NCBI RefSeq assembly: GCF_003610465.1
Contig: NZ_RAQI01000001.1
Location: 558,001 to 622,000 of the forward strand
From: Xenorhabdus ehlersii
Lineage (GTDB): Bacteria > Pseudomonadota > Gammaproteobacteria > Enterobacterales > Enterobacteriaceae
Length of the DNA: 64,000 nucleotides
Direction of reading: 5' to 3'
Part shown: positions 20,416 through 31,046 of the stretch, piece by piece
How the letters are laid out: the number at the start of each line of letters is the position of its first letter
Position numbering within the stretch: position 1 is the first letter of the stretch
Position numbers and translations under genes: made by a program
The notes under the pieces: generated by a model
Seen by the model: the letters and a program-made list of their open reading frames with translations, nothing else
Database searches by the model: none
What the model was told of the DNA's origin: nothing

Positions 20416-22083
20416 ATGAAATTATCGTTTAAAGCGTCAATTTGCGCCCTTGCAGTTTCGCTGTCACTGGCACCGTTAATTGCAAACGCCTGGGAAAAAG
20501 ATAAAACCTATGACATTACCATCTTGCATACTAACGATCATCATGGTCACTTCTGGCATAACGATTATGGTGAATACGGTTTGGCAGCCCAAAAAACGGT
20601 GGTAGATTCCATTCGTCAGGAGGTTGCCAGGAAAGGGGGGAGCGTATTGTTATTGTCAGGTGGTGACATTAACACCGGCGTACCGGAATCAGATATGCAA
20701 GATGCTGAGCCAGATTTTAAGGGTATGAATCTGGTGGGATATGATGCGATGGCATTGGGGAACCATGAATTTGATAAGCCCTTAAATGTATTGTTCCAGC
20801 AACAAAAATGGGCAAATTTCCCATTTCTCTCTGCCAATATTTACCAAACCAGTACAGGCAAGCGTTTATTTAAGCCATATGCCATTTTTGATGAGCAAGG
20901 TGTGAAAGTAGCGGTTCTTGGCCTGACAACCGATGATACAGCGAAAATAGGTAATCCGGCTAATTTTCCGGATGTCGAATTCCGCGTTCCTGCTGAAGAA
21001 GCCAAAAAAGTTATTGAAGAGCTGAAAAAGAATGAAAAGCCAGATGTAATTATTGCGGCAACCCATATGGGGCACTATGACGATGGGCATCATGGCACGA
21101 ATGCGCCAGGAGATGTTGAAATGGCACGCAGTTTGCCTGCGGGTTATTTAAATATGATCGTGGGTGGCCATTCACAAGATCCGGTATGTATGTCTGCGGA
21201 GAATAAAAACTATAAACAAGTGGATTATGTTCCGGGCACACCTTGTTCTCCCGATCGCCAAAATGGCACATGGATTGTTCAGGCTCATGAATGGGGGAAA
21301 TACGTAGGTCGGGCTGATTTTCAATTCCGTAATGGTGAATTCAAGTTGGTTCATTATCAATTGATCCCTATTAATTTAAAGAAAAAGGTGACAAAAGAAG
21401 ATGGCAGTACGGAACGTGTTTACTATACGCATGAAATTAAACAAAATCCTGAAATGCTTAAGTTGCTGACACCTTATCAGGACAAGGGCAGCCGGATACT
21501 TAATGTAAAAATAGGCTCAGTAGATAAAAAATTAGACGGTGATCGCAGTAAGGTACGTTTCGTTCAAACAAATATGGCACATCTTGTATTGGCTGCCCAG
21601 ATGGAACGAACAAACGCTGATTTTGCAGTGATGAGCGGTGGTGGGATTCGTGACTCAATTGAAGCAGGAGATATCACTTACAAAGATGTCCTGAAAGTTC
21701 ATCCATTTGCTAACCAACTGGTTTATGTGGACTTCAAAGGTAGCGAAGTTTTGCCATATTTGACGGCTGTTGCAAATATGGAAAAAGATTCAGGTGCCTA
21801 TGGGCAGTTTTATAAGGTGAGCTTTGTGAAGAATGGTAAGAATATCAGTGATGTAAAAATCGGTGGTAAGCCATTAGATCCAAATAAAACTTATCGAATG
21901 GCGACGTTGAACTTTAACGCGATTGGAGGGGATGGTTATCCACGGATTGATAATTTGCCTGGTTATGTTGACACGGGATTTATCGATGCTGAAGTATTAA
22001 AAGGATATATTGAAAAACATTCTCCATTAAAAGACTCTGATTATGAACCGAAAGGTGAAATTCGTATAAATAATAACAATTGA
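20416..22083 (+). CDS. ushA: UDP-sugar hydrolase / 5'-nucleotidase UshA
   Basis: Periplasmic metallophosphoesterase that hydrolyses UDP-sugars and nucleotides. A signal peptide with an ANA cleavage site (about residue 25) starts the 555-residue protein. Metal-binding motifs DITILHTNDHHGH, SGGDINTG, ALGNHEFD and GGHSQDP lie in the N-terminal domain. The C-terminal 5'-nucleotidase domain (about 360-530) has the substrate-binding FNAIGGDGYP segment. Length matches E. coli (550). A terminator follows. Confidence 0.96.
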   Translation: MKLSFKASICALAVSLSLAPLIANAWEKDKTYDITILHTNDHHGHFWHNDYGEYGLAAQKTVVDSIRQEVARKGGSVLLLSGGDINTGVPESDMQDAEPDFKGMNLVGYDAMALGNHEFDKPLNVLFQQQKWANFPFLSANIYQTSTGKRLFKPYAIFDEQGVKVAVLGLTTDDTAKIGNPANFPDVEFRVPAEEAKKVIEELKKNEKPDVIIAATHMGHYDDGHHGTNAPGDVEMARSLPAGYLNMIVGGHSQDPVCMSAENKNYKQVDYVPGTPCSPDRQNGTWIVQAHEWGKYVGRADFQFRNGEFKLVHYQLIPINLKKKVTKEDGSTERVYYTHEIKQNPEMLKLLTPYQDKGSRILNVKIGSVDKKLDGDRSKVRFVQTNMAHLVLAAQMERTNADFAVMSGGGIRDSIEAGDITYKDVLKVHPFANQLVYVDFKGSEVLPYLTAVANMEKDSGAYGQFYKVSFVKNGKNISDVKIGGKPLDPNKTYRMATLNFNAIGGDGYPRIDNLPGYVDTGFIDAEVLKGYIEKHSPLKDSDYEPKGEIRINNNN

Positions 22084-22113
22084 TCAATAGATTGCTGCTA
22101 GTTATCTGTATAA

Positions 22114-22147
22114 AAAGACCATCTGAAAGACAGATGGTCTTTTGTTT
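22114..22147 (+). terminator. Rho-independent terminator of ushA
   Basis: AAAGACCATCTG and CAGATGGTCTTT form a perfect 12-bp stem with a five-base loop, followed by a T-rich tail. It lies 30 bp after the ushA stop. Confidence 0.9.
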
Positions 22148-22208
22148 ACTATCAATAAGGCGTGTTATGCATAATCTATAATAGGAACGGTTAAGACTGA
22201 ATAATAAT

Positions 22209-22758
22209 CTAATTATTAAATGGCATAGTAATTAATGAATTGTTTTCTCCTTTGGTTGGTTGTTTTTCAAGTCCATTTTTTCATATAAGGTGATAATTTT
22301 TTGAATTGCTTTGGTATTTCAAAAATAGTAATTCTTCCTCCTGTTAACTCTTGATTTTTTTCAATGGTGACATTGATATGAAATAAAATATCTTTAAGTT
22401 TTATTGGGTTTTTACGTAATAAAAAGTTTTTGGCTATTTGACCAATTAAATAAACTTTTAGAGAATTTTCATTTTTACTAATACCGTTAGATTTTTTTAT
22501 CTTTGTCTTTGAAATGGCAAAATTGCTTGTTGATATCTCCTTAAATGTTAAAGAAAAATAAGCCAGTAAAAATCCTTCTTTATCTACAATCAAATAGGTT
22601 CTTGTTGCGTTTTCTTGTTCAAATCTAATTGATTTTAAATGTAAAAATGATTCTACGTCATGGTTAGATGGACAGGAGAATGAGAGCAAATATTCTTTTG
22701 TTCTGTCACTACCAAAGGCTGCAAGAATTTTACTTAGAGTGAGAATTTTCGTTTTAAT
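22209..22758 (-). pseudogene. Degenerate GNAT-family acetyltransferase (toxin-like)
   Basis: Resembles small GNAT acetyltransferases of toxin-antitoxin loci: an FGSDRTKEYLLSF start, YLIVDKEGFLLAYFSLTFK strands, the acetyl-CoA-binding VYLIGQIAKNF loop, and a GGRITIFEIP strand. A well-placed GGAGG (22769-22773) points to an ATT codon at 22758 instead of ATG. From there the frame runs 163 residues to a stop at 22267. The expected family tail YEKNGLEKQ reads on in another frame to a stop at 22209-22211, so the gene is frameshifted near 22285. A TTG at 22689 is the first conventional start but would lose the N-terminal helix. Probably inactive. Confidence 0.62.
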
Positions 22759-22900
22759 ATCTCTATTGCCTCCTTTTGCTGTGCTTCAAAGTCTATTTTT
22801 CAAAATCATCTTTTGGTTGTTTCCTATTAGCCTTTCTCAGCATTTTAATTGCTTTGGGATCAGTAATAACAATTTGTCGAAAAAATGATGAGGTGGCCAT
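22734..22900 (-). pseudogene. Short antitoxin-like gene upstream of the GNAT gene, frameshifted
   Basis: From an ATG at 22900 the reading MATSSFFRQIVITDPKAIKM continues 35 residues to a TAG at 22793-22795. Adding one base in the adjacent A5 run restores IDFEAQQKEAIEILKRKFSL to a stop at 22734. That makes a 55-56-residue protein whose end overlaps the GNAT start. Position, size and overlap are those of an antitoxin gene cotranscribed with its toxin. I cannot name the family with certainty. The homopolymer lesion could be real or a sequencing error. Confidence 0.5.
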
Positions 22901-23061
22901 TTCATTCTTCTTCTATTTAAATAAACTAAGTTAATTGAAATAGTAATTAGTGATTTTTGCGCCATGAGGGAAGTATATCGGCATTATTGTTTATCACAAG
23001 GCCCTGTTTTAAAGAAAACAGAGCCAGCTCGAAAAAATTAAGCGGGAATTACAATTTATTT

Positions 23062-23538
23062 TCAAATTTTAGCAATGTCAGAAAATGAACAATTAAGTAA
23101 TTGGCATAAGTCTATGGGGGACAATTCAATATCTAAACCACGTTTACCACCAGAAATAAATAGGGTTGGCAAGGTTTGCGCCTGACTGTCAATCACGGTA
23201 GGTAGACGTTTTTTCTGTCCCAACGGGCTAATGCCACCCACTAAATAACCCGTTACCTTTTGTGCCAGTTGAGGATCGGCCATATCTGCTTTCTTGGCCT
23301 TGAAAACTTTAGCCACTTTTTTCAAATCGAGTTGCCCAGAGACAGGCGTAACAGCGACAGCAAGATTTTTAGGATCACTATTCAATGAAACCAACAATGT
23401 CTTAAAAACCTGATTAGCATCTAAACCGAGTTTTTTCACCACTTCATCACCAAAATTATGTTCATTGACATCGTGGTCATAAGAATGAAGTTTGAAATTA
23501 ATTTTTTGTTTTTCCAGCAAGACAATAGCGGGAGTCAT
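23062..23538 (-). CDS. ybaK: Cys-tRNA(Pro)/Cys-tRNA(Cys) deacylase YbaK
   Basis: Trans-editing enzyme that hydrolyses mischarged Cys-tRNA(Pro). The protein from [15 protein letters not shown] is 158 residues (E. coli 159). The conserved [20 protein letters not shown] segment contains the catalytic-site Lys/Gly motif of the INS/YbaK fold. An upstream in-frame ATG (23559) adds seven residues; the internal ATG matches the family start and has AGGA upstream. Confidence 0.95.
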   Translation of the reverse strand: MTPAIVLLEKQKINFKLHSYDHDVNEHNFGDEVVKKLGLDANQVFKTLLVSLNSDPKNLAVAVTPVSGQLDLKKVAKVFKAKKADMADPQLAQKVTGYLVGGISPLGQKKRLPTVIDSQAQTLPTLFISGGKRGLDIELSPIDLCQLLNCSFSDIAKI

Positions 23539-23613
23539 ATTTTTTCCTATAACGATCAATTTATAACTGCTTATCTGTAATAGTTAGCTTTCAGTATGAA
23601 ACAGGTGAAGTTG

Positions 23614-24426
23614 CTATGCTTGTATTTTTGCCAGCATCTGCCGTAAGTTATTCTTGCCGTGAAGGTGTAAGGCGCCTACTGCAACCAAATATTTTCCTGC
23701 CGGTAAGCGATGTAATTGCTCACTCCATTGACGGTTGCGTTCAGACATTAGGGTTTGATAAATCTCTTCGCAGAATGTCATTGGTATTACCTGATTTTGT
23801 TTCTCAGGTTTGTAATTCATCCACCAGCTAATCATAGTCTGTAAAGCACGGGCATTGGTATGCCAATGAGTGATGGTATCTTCCAATAGTGAGATCCCAC
23901 CGTTTGGCAAATTGGTGAGAAGGCTAACTTGTGCATCAGTTCCTTCCAGCTCGATAATGGGTTTATTGATAGCTTTTGCACTGTTCAGTAATTGGCAATC
24001 GATACCATATTGAGGTTGTAACCCCAAATATTGGGCTTGGGCTGCCTGTAATATCAATGCAACTTGCCACGACGGCAATGAATCCAGCAACGTGACTGGA
24101 TGTTGAATTTCTCGGCAATAGTGTTGTAAACAGGCAAAATGTTCGGGAGATAAACGTTGTGATAGTTCGGGCTGTTCAGGAAACGTTTCCTTGAAAGGGG
24201 AATTGACCTGAGTGATATCTGCCTCGACAATCAGCGCATCCACTTGCTCTAGTTGTTCCAACAATACCTCAGAAAGTGGATACATGTTTTTAGTACCCAT
24301 ATGAATGCTGCCAACAATATGTAATTGTTTGTTTTTATTTAAATTGATGTCAAAAGCAGGATAAGGGTAATACTGTTGGGAATTGAACCCTAATATATTA
24401 CTGAAATATGACATTAATTTTCCCAT
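23614..24426 (-). CDS. ybaP: TraB/GumN family protein YbaP
   Basis: TraB/GumN family protein of about 270 residues (E. coli YbaP 264). It carries the two family motifs: LHIVGSIHMGTKNMYPL near the N-terminus and a C-terminal VAVGALHLHGKNNL. Together with ALIVEAD these suggest a metal-dependent Tiki-type peptidase fold; the activity of YbaP itself is not known. The frame is open to 24519 (extra MFSFSSRTFLSFLL...). I chose MGKLMSYFSN because it matches family length; MSYF at 24414 is also possible. Confidence 0.85.
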   Translation of the reverse strand: MGKLMSYFSNILGFNSQQYYPYPAFDINLNKNKQLHIVGSIHMGTKNMYPLSEVLLEQLEQVDALIVEADITQVNSPFKETFPEQPELSQRLSPEHFACLQHYCREIQHPVTLLDSLPSWQVALILQAAQAQYLGLQPQYGIDCQLLNSAKAINKPIIELEGTDAQVSLLTNLPNGGISLLEDTITHWHTNARALQTMISWWMNYKPEKQNQVIPMTFCEEIYQTLMSERNRQWSEQLHRLPAGKYLVAVGALHLHGKNNLRQMLAKIQA

Positions 24427-24569
24427 ATTGCATACTCCAATAGCTGGCATTGGGTGGTATGCTAACCTGTTAATGGCTAACAAGAAAGAGAGAAAAGTGC
24501 GGGATGAAAAGCTAAACATATTCCGTTTAGCTTTTCATGGGGGGAAAATAAAATTTCCTGGATGTTAGG

Positions 24570-27317
24570 TCAGGACTTAGGCTTGAAGCGCAATAAGCGA
24601 TTGGCGTTACTGACAACAGTAATAGAAGACAATGCCATGGCTGCACCTGCAACGACAGGGTTTAATAAAGTGCCTGTGAAAGGGTATAAAATGCCGGCTG
24701 CAATTGGAATGCCTAAAGTATTATAGACAAATGCACCAAATAGGTTTTGTTTCATATTACGCAATGTACCGCGGGATAATTCAACTGCATCAGCAACCCC
24801 GTGCAGGCTATGGCGCATCAGGGTAATTGTTGCGGTTTCTATGGCGATATCACTACCGCCTCCCATTGCAATGCCAACATCCGCTTGTGCCAATGCAGGA
24901 GCATCATTTATGCCATCACCGACCATCGCCACTTTCCTGCCTTCTGATTGAAGTGACCGAATGGCCGCTGCTTTGCCATCAGGTAAAACACCAGCAATTA
25001 CCTGGTCAATACCCGCTTCCTGGGCGATAGCATTCGCTGTGGTGGGATTATCTCCGGTTAACATAACTAAACGATAGCCTTGGTGATGTAAGCGTTGCAG
25101 GGTTGAAACGGTATCCTGGCGCAAGGGATCACGAATGGAAAACAAGGCAGCGATTTTCCCATTGGCTGACAGAATAACGGGGGTAATGCCTTTTTCTGCC
25201 TGTGCCACAATAAATGGCTTTAACTCTGCGGTTGCAATCTGATGCTGCTCAAGTAATTTTTGGTTACCCAATAACAGAATAATATCGCCGACTTCCCCTT
25301 TAACACCCAATCCCGCCAAGGTACGGAATGCTTGTACTTCAGGTAATTTGTGTCCCTCAACCTTAAGTAAAATAGCTTTTGCCAAAGGGTGATTAGAGCC
25401 ATTTTCTAATGCACCGGCCCACAGCAATACTTGCTCTTCGGTGAAACCATTAAAGGTGTGGATCTCTGTGACTTGTGGCATACCTTCAGTTAAGGTACCT
25501 GTTTTGTCAAAGACAATCGTATCCAGTTGACTGGCATGTTGCAGAGCATCAGCATCACGCACCAATACACCTAATTCGGCTGCCCGTCCTACCCCTGAGA
25601 TGATGGACATGGGGGTTGCCAATCCAAGCGCGCAAGGACAGGCGATAATCAAGACTGTTGTTATGATGACCAGTGCGTACATAATTTGTGGGGCAGGGCC
25701 GACAACATACCAAATCATGCCAGCAATCAGGGCGATAGCAACAACAATAGGTACGAATATTGATGATATTTTATCCGCCAATTGGCCGATTTCAGGTTTA
25801 CTGCTTTGTGCCTGACGCACTAATTTGATAATGCGTGCCAGGGTTGTTTGGCTGCCAACCGCATTGGCTTTAAACAGTACCGTACCATCCTGAACTACAG
25901 TGCCGGCATGGACGGTATCGCCAGTTGTTTTTTGCTGAGGAATGGGTTCACCTGTCAGCATGGCTTCATCCAGCCAAACTGTACCCTGAGTAATTTCACC
26001 ATCAACCGGAACACGATCTCCTGTTGTCAGGCGCAGTACCATATTAGGCATCACATCGGCCAGTGGCACTGTTTTTTCACCTTCAGAGGTAACTATCCGC
26101 GCTGTTGGCGGGGTGAGATCCAATAATCGCTCAAGGGCCTTGGAAGAACGTTGACGGGCACGTTGTTCCAAGGCATGGCCGAGATTGATCAAACCAATGA
26201 TCATGGCACTGGCTTCATAATAAAGATGGCGCGCTTGGGGTGGAAAAATTTCTGGCCATAAATTGACGCTCATTGAATAGAGCCAAGCTACGCCAGTACC
26301 CAGAGCGACAAGGGTATCCATTGTTGCACTGCCATTTTTTAGGCTTTGCCACGCATTGCGATAAAAATGCCCACCTGCAAATACCATGACACCCAGTGTT
26401 ATCAAACCAATAGTTAGCCAAATGGCGTGGTTTGCCGGTGTAAGTATCATATTGTCGCCTATCATTCCCCACACCATGACAGGCACCCCAACCACTAACG
26501 CAAGGGCTGATTGCCAGCGAAAGCGGCGCATATTAGCTTGTGCTACTTGTTGCTGGCGTTCACGGCGTTCTGTTTCATCCTGAATGATTTCCGCACCATA
26601 ACCGGCCTTGATGGCTGCTTCAACTAAAGCGTTTGGTGATGCGTGGCCTGTGACCAATGCGCTTCTTTCCGCGAGATTGACTCTGGCATGTTCCACGCCA
26701 TCAACGGATTGCAGGGCTTTTTGTACCTTGCTGACACAGCTTGCACAGCTCATGCCATCCAGCAGGAGCTGAATACTGTCATTATCACTCGCATCATTTT
26801 TGTTGTTGTGCTCAACAGAAACTGTTTCTACCGGAGTCGAAGATATTGCCGCTGCCAAAGACTCCGGAGTCTGTGGAACATATATTGCCAGCGGCTCAGT
26901 TTTTGGGCAATCGGCTTCCGTGGCTAATTCAGCGTGATATCCGGCTTGTTCGACAGCATGAATTAAAGCACTGTTCTCTGCTTTACCATAGATTTTTGCT
27001 GTTTGGGTATCAACTTCTGTGGCGATAACACCTTCTACTGTTTCCAATGCCTTTTGTGTCTTATTTGCACATTTCATGCAGTTTAAACCTGACAGGCGCA
27101 ATACAACATCGGGCAGGGTGGCAACAGTGGCTTGATAATCTTCGGTAACAATGGCGGCAATCAATTCATCAGATGAAACATTACTGATAACTTTGGCATA
27201 ATTGAGGTTCACATCCGTCAGCTCAACGCCGGGTATTCTTTCCAGCGCTTTTTTAACCCTGCCGACACAATGCATACAAGTTAGGCCTTGAAGTGCGAGA
27301 ATGGTGGTTGTGGACAT
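24570..27317 (-). CDS. copA: Copper-exporting P1B-type ATPase CopA
   Basis: Exports Cu+ from the cytoplasm. The 915 residues carry three N-terminal heavy-metal-associated domains, with CxxC pairs at C14/C17, C80/C83 and C191/C194; E. coli CopA has two. Then come the transmembrane CPC metal site (ACPCALG), the phosphorylation motif DKTGTLTEG, the HP motif (SNHPLAKAI) and the hinge [12 protein letters not shown]. It is divergent from cueR and preceded by a CueR box, so it should be induced by copper. Confidence 0.97.
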   Translation of the reverse strand: MSTTTILALQGLTCMHCVGRVKKALERIPGVELTDVNLNYAKVISNVSSDELIAAIVTEDYQATVATLPDVVLRLSGLNCMKCANKTQKALETVEGVIATEVDTQTAKIYGKAENSALIHAVEQAGYHAELATEADCPKTEPLAIYVPQTPESLAAAISSTPVETVSVEHNNKNDASDNDSIQLLLDGMSCASCVSKVQKALQSVDGVEHARVNLAERSALVTGHASPNALVEAAIKAGYGAEIIQDETERRERQQQVAQANMRRFRWQSALALVVGVPVMVWGMIGDNMILTPANHAIWLTIGLITLGVMVFAGGHFYRNAWQSLKNGSATMDTLVALGTGVAWLYSMSVNLWPEIFPPQARHLYYEASAMIIGLINLGHALEQRARQRSSKALERLLDLTPPTARIVTSEGEKTVPLADVMPNMVLRLTTGDRVPVDGEITQGTVWLDEAMLTGEPIPQQKTTGDTVHAGTVVQDGTVLFKANAVGSQTTLARIIKLVRQAQSSKPEIGQLADKISSIFVPIVVAIALIAGMIWYVVGPAPQIMYALVIITTVLIIACPCALGLATPMSIISGVGRAAELGVLVRDADALQHASQLDTIVFDKTGTLTEGMPQVTEIHTFNGFTEEQVLLWAGALENGSNHPLAKAILLKVEGHKLPEVQAFRTLAGLGVKGEVGDIILLLGNQKLLEQHQIATAELKPFIVAQAEKGITPVILSANGKIAALFSIRDPLRQDTVSTLQRLHHQGYRLVMLTGDNPTTANAIAQEAGIDQVIAGVLPDGKAAAIRSLQSEGRKVAMVGDGINDAPALAQADVGIAMGGGSDIAIETATITLMRHSLHGVADAVELSRGTLRNMKQNLFGAFVYNTLGIPIAAGILYPFTGTLLNPVVAGAAMALSSITVVSNANRLLRFKPKS

Positions 27318-27356
27318 AACAATATCTCCTGATACAGAGTGATATACTTATCATTA

Positions 27357-27387
27357 AGGCTAAACCTTCCTGCAAGGGGAAGGTCAA
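27357..27387 (-). promoter_or_regulatory. CueR-controlled copA promoter
   Basis: On the minus strand a TTGACC -35 element (27387-27382) and a TAGCCT -10-like element (27362-27357) are separated by 19 bp. The spacer contains the dyad ACCTTCC / GGAAGGT (27364-27384). The over-long spacer spanned by this dyad is the signature of MerR-type activation and is nearly identical to the E. coli copA promoter. Confidence 0.88.
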
Positions 27388-27396
27388 GGGGAAATA

Positions 27397-27801
27397 ATGA
27401 ATATCAGTGAAATTGCCCGTAAGACCGGTTTAACCAGTAAAGCAATTCGGTTTTATGAAGAAAAAGATCTCATTACTGCGCCGGAGCGGGGAGATAATGG
27501 CTATCGTTATTACCAGAAAAGGCACATTGACGAACTGATGCTTTTGCGTCAGGCGAAAGAAGTTGGATTTACATTGGAGGAATGTCGCGAATTGCTGCGA
27601 TTATTTCGCAATCCTCACCGTCACAGTGCCGATGTAAAAATGGCGACCCTGCAAAAAGTGGCGGAAATAGAAAAAACGATGCTGGAATTGCAAAAGATAA
27701 AGGAAAAATTACTGGTATTGGTGGCTGAATGCCCGGGAGATGATGGGGCTGATTGTCCCATCATTGAGCATTTATCTGGCTGCTGTAAGCATCACGGTTG
27801 A
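27397..27801 (+). CDS. cueR: Copper-responsive MerR-family activator CueR
   Basis: A 134-residue MerR-family regulator: winged helix-turn-helix at the N-terminus ([23 protein letters not shown]), dimerisation coiled coil, and a C-terminal metal-binding loop with two cysteines (CPGDDGADC, as in CueR) plus a CCKHHG tail. It binds Cu+ and activates copA, which diverges from it. Its 3' end overlaps the 3' end of convergent ybbJ by 10 bp. Confidence 0.95.
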   Translation: MNISEIARKTGLTSKAIRFYEEKDLITAPERGDNGYRYYQKRHIDELMLLRQAKEVGFTLEECRELLRLFRNPHRHSADVKMATLQKVAEIEKTMLELQKIKEKLLVLVAECPGDDGADCPIIEHLSGCCKHHG

Positions 27802-28253
27802 TGGGGAATAGGTCTCACCTTTAATGTGATTCCGTCAACGGCGATAACTTCAACTTCGGTATTGGCTGGAAGCTCTTGGTTACAATAAACGCGCCAACTG
27901 CCATCGGCCAGTTTGATTCGGCTAAAACCGTTTTCAGTATCCGTGATTAAACGGGCACGCATTCCAATTAACTGGTGGTTTTTCTGATTGAGCGTCTTAT
28001 CACTAGCCTGACGTGGGCGATGGCGTAGCCAGCTACGCCATGCAATAACAGAAAGCAAGGTCAAGACAGCAAACAGCGTGCCTTGCAGTTCCCAGCCCAT
28101 ATTAGGGAAAATCCATGTGATCAGGGCAACAACGACAGCTGCACTTCCTGTCCACAACAGATATCCTCCCGTTCCCAGCAATTCTGCAATCAGAAGCAGG
28201 CCACCAAAACAGAGCCAGAACCAGGCTGGCTGAGTGGCGATCTGTTCAATCAT
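27792..28253 (-). CDS. ybbJ: NfeD-like membrane protein YbbJ
   Basis: A 153-residue protein: two to three transmembrane helices (about 10-30, 35-52 and 55-75) and a C-terminal OB-fold NfeD domain (GMRARLITD...[20 protein letters not shown]). NfeD proteins pair with SPFH proteins; here it lies 19 bp downstream of qmcA on the same strand. Its exact role is not known. Confidence 0.93.
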   Translation of the reverse strand: MIEQIATQPAWFWLCFGGLLLIAELLGTGGYLLWTGSAAVVVALITWIFPNMGWELQGTLFAVLTLLSVIAWRSWLRHRPRQASDKTLNQKNHQLIGMRARLITDTENGFSRIKLADGSWRVYCNQELPANTEVEVIAVDGITLKVRPIPHQP

Positions 28254-28272
28254 AACAATTTATCCTGTATGG

Positions 28273-29202
28273 CTATTTATCCTGTTTGCTCTTCTTGCTT
28301 TCGGTAATTAATTCGGCAATACCACCAATGGCGCCCATCAAATTGCTGGCTTCCAGCGGCATCATAATAACTTTGCTGTTATTTGAGGCACCAATATTGG
28401 TGAGGGCATCGGTATATTTTTGGGCAATAAAGTAGTTAATTGCCTGCATATCGCCATTAGCAATAGCGTCAGAAACCATTTTGGTTGCACGCGCTTCTGC
28501 TTCGGCGGCACGTTCACGGGCTTCCGCCTGAAGGAAGGCTGATTGGCGCTCACCTTCTGCTTTCAGGATTTGCGACTGTTTTTCTCCTTCCGCTTTCAAA
28601 ATGGCTGCCTGCCGAATACCTTCTGCCTCAAGAATATCTGCACGTTTGGTACGCTCTGCTTTCATCTGGGCGTTCATTGCGGAGATCAACTCTTTAGGTG
28701 GACGCACATCGCGGATCTCAATACGCGTGATTTTGACACCCCATGGGTTAGTGGCTTCATCGACGATTGCCAGCAACCGGCTGTTGATGGAATCGCGTTG
28801 GGACAGCATTTCATCCAGTTCCATTGAACCCAACACAGTACGGAAGTTGGTCATGGTCAGGTTGATGATGGACAGCTCCAGATTGCTGACTTCATAGGCA
28901 GCACGTACGGGATCGACAACCTGAATAAAGCAGACAGCATCAATGGTGACATTGGCATTATCGCGAGAAATGATTTCCTGCGATGGTATATCCAGAACCT
29001 GTTCCATCATATTGATTTTACGACCGATACGATCAACAAATGGCATGATAATGTGCAGGCCTGGTGTTAATGTACGGGTATAACGTCCAAAACGCTCAAC
29101 AGTCCATTGATAACCCTGTGGAATGGTCTTAACACAAGTAAAGACGATAGCAATCGCAATAACGATTAAAATCGGTACAGCACCAAAAGAGAGTAAATCC
29201 AT
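28273..29202 (-). CDS. qmcA: SPFH/stomatin-like protein QmcA (YbbK)
   Basis: A 309-residue protein with one N-terminal transmembrane helix (about 5-25) and an SPFH/PHB domain (about 25-190). A helical coiled-coil region follows, rich in [18 protein letters not shown] repeats. It forms large membrane-associated assemblies. It makes an operon with the NfeD protein ybbJ. Length is close to E. coli (305). Confidence 0.94.
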   Translation of the reverse strand: MDLLSFGAVPILIVIAIAIVFTCVKTIPQGYQWTVERFGRYTRTLTPGLHIIMPFVDRIGRKINMMEQVLDIPSQEIISRDNANVTIDAVCFIQVVDPVRAAYEVSNLELSIINLTMTNFRTVLGSMELDEMLSQRDSINSRLLAIVDEATNPWGVKITRIEIRDVRPPKELISAMNAQMKAERTKRADILEAEGIRQAAILKAEGEKQSQILKAEGERQSAFLQAEARERAAEAEARATKMVSDAIANGDMQAINYFIAQKYTDALTNIGASNNSKVIMMPLEASNLMGAIGGIAELITESKKSKQDK

Positions 29203-29250
29203 AACAATTCCCTTACTTAGCTAATTATGGAATATATAAGTTTTCTTTAC

Positions 29251-30129
29251 TTAATAGAGTAAAGAGTATACATGACGACGGTATTTAGATGCCAGAGCAT
29301 CTCCAGTGCCTAGTGCAGAGAGAATCTCCATCATCGTCTTTTTCACTGCACCCTCGGCAGCAGAAAGATCCTTTTTCAGAAAACTAAATAATAATTCCAA
29401 GGCTTCTTCATTACGGCCAACTTCGTGTAATTTCGCAGCCAGTTGTACGGCTAATTCTGCATTCTCTGCTTGAGTTGCCAACTCTTGTTGCAGTTGTCGA
29501 ATCTCAGGTGAATCAGCCGCCTCTTTCTGGGACTTAAGGCATTCAAGCAATTCATGATAGCGTTCATCTTGTGCTTCTAATGGAATGGTATCCACTATTT
29601 TTTGGGCCTCTTCAAGATGATTGAGTGAAAGGTTCACTTGGGCTAGCAATAGGGTAATCTCTGTATCTTGCGGGTTTTCTTGATGGATTTCTTTCAATAA
29701 AGGTAATGCCTCCTGATCCTTACCTTCTACAAGTAGCTCGTTAACTTGCTCTAATGGTGATTTTTCCATTTGAGGAAGGAGAGTGGCAAAAATTTTTCTG
29801 ATAGCCTCATCGGTCTGGATACCTTCAAAACCCTGAACAGGACGAGCTTCTTTTACAAACAGTACGGTAGGCAAGCTACGTACACCAAATTGTGCAGCAA
29901 TATGGTAAAGTTGGTCACAATTGACTTTGGCCAGAGCAAATTGCCCTGCATATTCATGGGCTATTTTATCAAGCGTGGTTTCTAATTCATGGCAATGTAG
30001 GTCCTGTGGAGACCAGAAGTAGAATACGACAAGCTGGTTGAGAGAGTGCTGTACAACTTCGGCAATATTCGATTCATCAATATTAATGATATGGGCAGTA
30101 TTGTTGTTTGTATTTACGGTTGGTTCCAT
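29251..30129 (-). CDS. cnoX: Chaperedoxin CnoX (YbbN)
   Basis: Thioredoxin-fold chaperone with TPR-like repeats that binds hypochlorite-damaged proteins and GroEL. Residues about 15-120 form the thioredoxin domain. Its active-site position reads SPQDLHC rather than WCGPC, so it lacks the redox pair. Helical TPR-like repeats follow from about 125 to 290. Length (292) is close to the E. coli protein (284). Confidence 0.92.
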   Translation of the reverse strand: MEPTVNTNNNTAHIINIDESNIAEVVQHSLNQLVVFYFWSPQDLHCHELETTLDKIAHEYAGQFALAKVNCDQLYHIAAQFGVRSLPTVLFVKEARPVQGFEGIQTDEAIRKIFATLLPQMEKSPLEQVNELLVEGKDQEALPLLKEIHQENPQDTEITLLLAQVNLSLNHLEEAQKIVDTIPLEAQDERYHELLECLKSQKEAADSPEIRQLQQELATQAENAELAVQLAAKLHEVGRNEEALELLFSFLKKDLSAAEGAVKKTMMEILSALGTGDALASKYRRHVYSLLY

Positions 30130-30200
30130 GGGATTTTTCTCTGAGTCGTTGTAAGGTGATTACATGAATAAATAAGACTTGTTTGTCCGTTTTTCAATGT

Positions 30201-30980
30201 CTATTTACTTTGCCAGCGCAAGATTCTATCGAGCCATCGCTCAGGGAGTAGACGGCGCATCATTTTTACTCCATGAGTCAATAAGGTAACGGAATAGCGT
30301 AATTTCGGGTTAGGGCTTTCCAGTGCATGAATGAGTTTAGAAACGACATCCTCAGGCATCAACGTAAAACGACGAGCAAGGCCTGGATTCTCAACCGGAC
30401 GATCCTGCTGTGTTTGATTGACATTCTTCGTAAAACGGGTATGGATTGGACCAGGTTCTATCAGGCTGACTTTAATGTCTGTTTTTGCCAATTCTCCACG
30501 TAAGGCATCCGACCATGCTTCAAGGGCATATTTACTGGCAGCATACGCCCCACGACCTGGTGTCGAGATCAATCCCATAACAGAGCTGGTTTGGACAATC
30601 CGCCCTGCGCCATAAGCGCGTATAGCTGGCAGTAGCAGGCATGTCAGTTGGTGGGTGCCAAAGAAATTGGTGGAAAACTGTTTTTCCATCTGTTCGCGGG
30701 AGATACTTTCTAATGGACCGTAGACACCAAATCCCCCATTATTGAATAGCCCGAACAAACGGCCGTCGGTTAATTTGATGACTTTCCTGGCGGCGCACTC
30801 TACGCTTTCTTTATCATCTAAATCCAATTCGATGGGTTCGAACCCCAATTCATGCATATGTGCCAAATCAGAGGGTTTGCGGCAAGCTGCGAGTACGCGG
30901 TAACCACGTTGGTGGAGCGTTTTAGCCGCGACTAACCCGATCCCGCTAGAACACCCAGTAATAAAAATAGCTTTTTGCAT
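30201..30980 (-). CDS. ybbO: SDR-family oxidoreductase YbbO
   Basis: Classical short-chain dehydrogenase of 259 residues: NAD(P)-binding GCSSGIGLVAA (about 9-19), NNGG motif, and catalytic Ser and YAASK (about residues 144-148). The E. coli homologue reduces medium- and long-chain aldehydes with NADPH. It sits between cnoX and tesA, in the E. coli order. Confidence 0.92.
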   Translation of the reverse strand: MQKAIFITGCSSGIGLVAAKTLHQRGYRVLAACRKPSDLAHMHELGFEPIELDLDDKESVECAARKVIKLTDGRLFGLFNNGGFGVYGPLESISREQMEKQFSTNFFGTHQLTCLLLPAIRAYGAGRIVQTSSVMGLISTPGRGAYAASKYALEAWSDALRGELAKTDIKVSLIEPGPIHTRFTKNVNQTQQDRPVENPGLARRFTLMPEDVVSKLIHALESPNPKLRYSVTLLTHGVKMMRRLLPERWLDRILRWQSK

Positions 30981-31046
30981 AACTTTACCTGTTCACCTGC
31001 ATCAATTTATGGAAATAAATGATTTACTATTAAGAAATATTTTTAC

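Noticed and set aside
23560..23613. Possible ChiX small RNA between ybaK and ybaP, where E. coli carries it
   Set aside because: The gap is only about 50 bp and shows neither the ChiX seed nor a terminator hairpin.
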